17,297 nucleotides of DNA from Oxalobacteraceae bacterium (GTDB lineage: Bacteria; Pseudomonadota; Gammaproteobacteria; Burkholderiales; Burkholderiaceae_D), in the NCBI GenBank assembly GCA_947446335.1, contig CANFGA010000013.1, forward strand, positions 1 to 17,297, given 5' to 3'. A program made the translations under genes and the position numbers. How positions within the stretch are numbered: the stretch's first letter is position 1; each line of letters opens with the position of its first letter. The notes beneath the pieces are model-generated. The model saw nothing but the letters and a program-made list of their open reading frames with translations. It had not been told where the DNA came from and did not search any database. Positions 16,101 to 17,297 of the stretch are shown piece by piece.

Positions 16101-16184
16101 CACCAGCACCAGCGGCGCCTGCAGTGCGCAATCGCGCAGCAAGGCCACGACGCGCGTCAACCAAGAGGGGCAGTGTGTCGGCAT
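13164..16184 (-). CDS. Exported beta-helix-repeat / DUF6701 (MshQ-like) protein, paralogue 4
   Basis: 1006 residues from the ATG at 16184. GGAA 6 nt upstream and the context CCTGGAACATCCGATG, matching paralogue 3, favour it over the in-frame ATG at 16232. The signal peptide (LVLVLLAMLLAGSPARA) cleaves near 41/42 before ANYLFPG. The two-Cys module TGC...NYSCG is followed by repeats at ~97-400 with rung Cys 307 (IICGK). After ISAAC and the linker VAPTIPVVPTPTTAA comes the C-terminal region from ~428: LWNPIPAAHNALYTK, SDRFSVRP (561-568), GRFIPDHF, NNYGSELL and QYWNGTRFVN, ending in IYMREMY. Repeats and N-terminus resemble paralogue 3, the C-terminal half resembles paralogue 2, so the gene looks mosaic. 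Its own leader and a strong terminator suggest it is transcribed alone. The C-terminal assignment to DUF6701/MshQ comes from recalled family motifs; the biological role is inferred as surface or matrix. Confidence 0.91.
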   Translation of the reverse strand: MPTHCPSWLTRVVALLRDCALQAPLVLVLLAMLLAGSPARAANYLFPGKMPTGCTDSGSGNYSCGILTLADGDAITIASPKPATITFSGAFTTGNGTQINAGGASTDLTINAAGAVTINTNVNFNGNIVSSAAVTAGDNSTIGGYILTSSPTGVVTIGDNNRIGGYIKTEGGAVTIGGATIVNGSIGTVAGVVAIGAASTIKGSVSTDAGAITTGTNVTISGSIGTQIDTTRAGIGSQAGVITIGPYNNINGTLSTNAGAITVGPDSIIGGAATPVGVITFGARVSSSGDVISGAGAINIGDQDIICGKVLVFGDGIVTLTTNVKLDGGISTTAGAITVGSGSNIGGDVTVTGAGVVTLTGVLIAGNVNTVAGAITITGSKVRGSVAASGAGVVTLTGTTQNDSSFTISAACVAPTIPVVPTPTTAAATFDALEYGNLWNPIPAAHNALYTKVAGNPFSLDIAALKADRTLEGAYVAVGAIARHVTLELFDDTGAACSAYTTPVATQTASFRSALLSTVPGRALSGAFVVDNVHRSLLVRIKECTDSACTVFTGTAPTCSSDRFSVRPPALTLSTTSAMPSSQAPTATASQTIQAGADFTLRAQTSPTGGYDGVLTLDSSKLTAQLPSQDTSTQSGGAVGVLTPSALTANAAQAIMANYSEAGYLYISPGAYRDDSFTAIDSRFGDCITSTANNAYLADTLIDGKYGCSIGNKLTVRMGRFIPDHFSTEIMSGAAMPCPAGLICPPGLNSGVIYSRQPFAITVTARSLGGARTLNYRDKLARNVTLTAWSAAGGIVPAGPADSVLGYSPGPVAAATFALGVADASPNYAFATSYPATALAAPTDIYLRADETGADSDAVTSLRTVAQSSIEGGIKVISGRLHVANNYGSELLAVPVVVRAQYWNGTRFVNSSTDQKTSFTSLDVKRSNCKRSLTSGGNCMAMSITAPASPLMVNGVIRLTLAAPGAGNTGSVDLNINSFDWLPSTTARIGVGIYKSSPVIYMREMY
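14985..15896 (-). repeat. Tandem ~57-bp coding repeats (19-residue rungs), paralogue 4
   Basis: Residues ~97-400 alternate GVVTIGDNNRIGGYI and GAVTIGGATIVNGSI rungs as in paralogue 3. One rung has an insertion (TQIDTTRAGIGSQ, about residues 226-238) absent from the others. Confidence 0.82.
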
Positions 16185-16470
16185 CGGATGTTCCAGGTTG
16201 TCAGTGATGGATAGGTGGCCAGTGATGCTCATGCTTCATTGCCAGTGTTTTTCAGCATGCTTTGAGCGCGGCAATGAGGCCACCGGTTAAGGCTTGCTTT
16301 TGCCTATTTTTCAGGCAATTTTCACGCCATGTGAATAGCATTGCGTCATGAAAAATTAAAAAAATAGAATGAATCTCTTTTTTATAGGAAACATTTTATC
16401 AAAAAAAATCAGAAAAAATGAAATTTTTCAATCGAAAAAAAGAAATTTTTTGTAGGCTTATTCCTAGTGC
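16185..16470 (-). promoter_or_regulatory. Leader and probable promoter region of paralogue 4
   Basis: The region holds the ribosome site GGAA (16191-16194), the GCATGCTGAAAAACACTGGCAA segment shared with the paralogue 3 leader (about 16235-16260), and a small hairpin TTGCCT/AGGCAA (16300-16318). Next come very A/T-rich DNA (about 16340-16450) and the box TTTTTTGTAGG (16446-16456, + strand). The box and AT-rich stretch recur before paralogues 1 and 3. The start of transcription cannot be placed. Confidence 0.5.
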
Positions 16471-16612
16471 TGCACATGGCAGATGAGTGGCATGCAAGCC
16501 GTGTCAGGCCTGATCCCGGCGGCCCATGGCTGATCTGTCATGGGCATGGCGTGCGACATGGATGGAGAAAGTTGATTATTATCAACAAATATTCAACAAC
16601 AATAACAACCTC
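16471..16612 (+). promoter_or_regulatory. Upstream region of the PQQ dehydrogenase gene with a palindromic site
   Basis: A perfect 6-4-6 inverted repeat GTTGAT-TATT-ATCAAC lies at 16571-16586, 26 bp before the ATG at 16613. It has the size and position of a repressor or activator operator; the regulator is unknown. No strong Shine-Dalgarno sequence is visible before the ATG. Confidence 0.5.
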
Positions 16613-17297
16613 ATGTCCACTTCAATCAACCCAAAACGCAGCATCATTTTGATGCTGACCGGATGGTTCACTTTTCTTCTCGGCATCGCGCTCGGCGCTG
16701 GCGGCCTGTGGCTGATCGCCCTCGGCGGTTCCTGGTACTACCTGTGCGCGGCTCTGGCCTTGATGGCGACCGGCATCTTGCTGCTCAAGCGCCGCGCCGC
16801 TGCGCTGACGCTGTATGCGCTGCTGGTGTGCGCGACGCTGCTCTGGGCGCTCTGGGAAAACGGTCTCGACTGGTGGCCGCTGGCCGCGCGCGGCGACGTG
16901 CTGTTCGTGCTCGGTCTGTTCCTCTTGACGCCATGGATTCGCCGCGCCCTGGTCGCAGGGGAAGACAAATCGTCCGCTTCCAACGGGCCCGGCGGCAAGT
17001 TGCTGGGCACATCGCTGGTCGCCTTTCTCGTGGTCGCGATCGCTTCCTGGTTCGTCGATCCGCATGCGATCAAAGGCCAGCTTCCCGCGATCGCAGGGGC
17101 GCCATCGGCCGACAAGGCCGCCACCGATTGGCCAGCCTATGGCGGCAATGCACTGGCGCAGCGCTTTTCGCCGGTCGACCAGATCAACCCGGGCAATGTT
17201 GGCCAGTTGACGCAGGCGTGGACTTTCCGCACCGGCGACATGCGTGGCCAGAGCGGCGATCCGGTCGAAACCACGTTCGAAGTGACGCCGTTAAAGA
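16613..17297 (+). CDS. gcd: Membrane-bound PQQ-dependent dehydrogenase, glucose/quinate family, N-terminal part (cut by right edge)
   Basis: 228 codons are visible and the frame is open at the window end. The N-terminal ~150 residues hold five hydrophobic segments (about 11-36, 40-58, 62-80, 93-111 and 129-147), the anchor typical of membrane glucose dehydrogenases, which pass electrons to ubiquinone. The periplasmic part then begins with DWPAYGGNALAQRFSPVDQI and AWTFRTGD, then EVTPLK, a close match in pattern to the start of the PQQ beta-propeller in E. coli Gcd (DW-AYG...QRFSP--QIN-.NV..L--AW-FRTGD). Full-length members are about 800 residues, so roughly 570 are outside the window. Glucose versus quinate/shikimate specificity cannot be decided from this part. 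It is divergent from paralogue 4 and no PQQ synthesis genes are in view. Confidence 0.88.
   Translation, partial: MSTSINPKRSIILMLTGWFTFLLGIALGAGGLWLIALGGSWYYLCAALALMATGILLLKRRAAALTLYALLVCATLLWALWENGLDWWPLAARGDVLFVLGLFLLTPWIRRALVAGEDKSSASNGPGGKLLGTSLVAFLVVAIASWFVDPHAIKGQLPAIAGAPSADKAATDWPAYGGNALAQRFSPVDQINPGNVGQLTQAWTFRTGDMRGQSGDPVETTFEVTPLK

Overview
The window reads as chromosomal DNA from a Gram-negative betaproteobacterium, most likely Burkholderiales/Oxalobacteraceae. This is inferred from GC-rich coding DNA with AT-rich intergenic stretches, large secreted DUF6701 (MshQ-type) proteins, and a membrane PQQ glucose-type dehydrogenase. No rRNA, tRNA or housekeeping marker is present, so the placement is tentative.

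Layout: almost the whole window is a leftward (minus-strand) array. It holds four paralogous exported proteins of about 1000 residues, at 16184-13164, 12720-9679, 9581-6441 and 3028-1. The last is cut by the left edge, about three codons plus the stop short of its end by comparison with its paralogues. Each has a signal peptide, a long run of about 19-residue Gly/Thr/Val repeats that looks like a beta-helix or beta-solenoid, a short Pro/Ala/Thr linker, and a cysteine-rich C-terminal half of about 570-590 residues that I assign to the DUF6701/MshQ family. Between the third and fourth paralogues, on the same strand, lies a 905-residue membrane diguanylate cyclase (3631-6348) with a periplasmic solute-binding sensor, three PAS domains and an intact GGDEF with I-site. 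At the right edge, divergent from the array, begins a membrane-bound PQQ-dependent dehydrogenase of the glucose/quinate family (16613 onward, partial).

Transcription: paralogues 4, 3 and 1 each follow an AT-rich leader of about 215-260 bp sharing a CCTACA-rAAAA box. All three have a GGAA ribosome-binding site in a similar CCGATG start context. Paralogue 4 ends in a strong GC-rich hairpin. Paralogue 2 follows paralogue 3 after 97 bp and the cyclase follows paralogue 2 after 92 bp, so 3-2-cyclase could be one transcript.

Interpretation (inference): a locus for surface or matrix proteins with a built-in c-di-GMP sensor-cyclase, without any MSHA pilus genes in view. The paralogues are mosaics: their repeat halves and their C-terminal halves group differently, which suggests repeated duplication with recombination. 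The most unusual features are this array, the cyclase flanked by a 14-bp inverted repeat, and the highly structured 600-bp spacer next to it.
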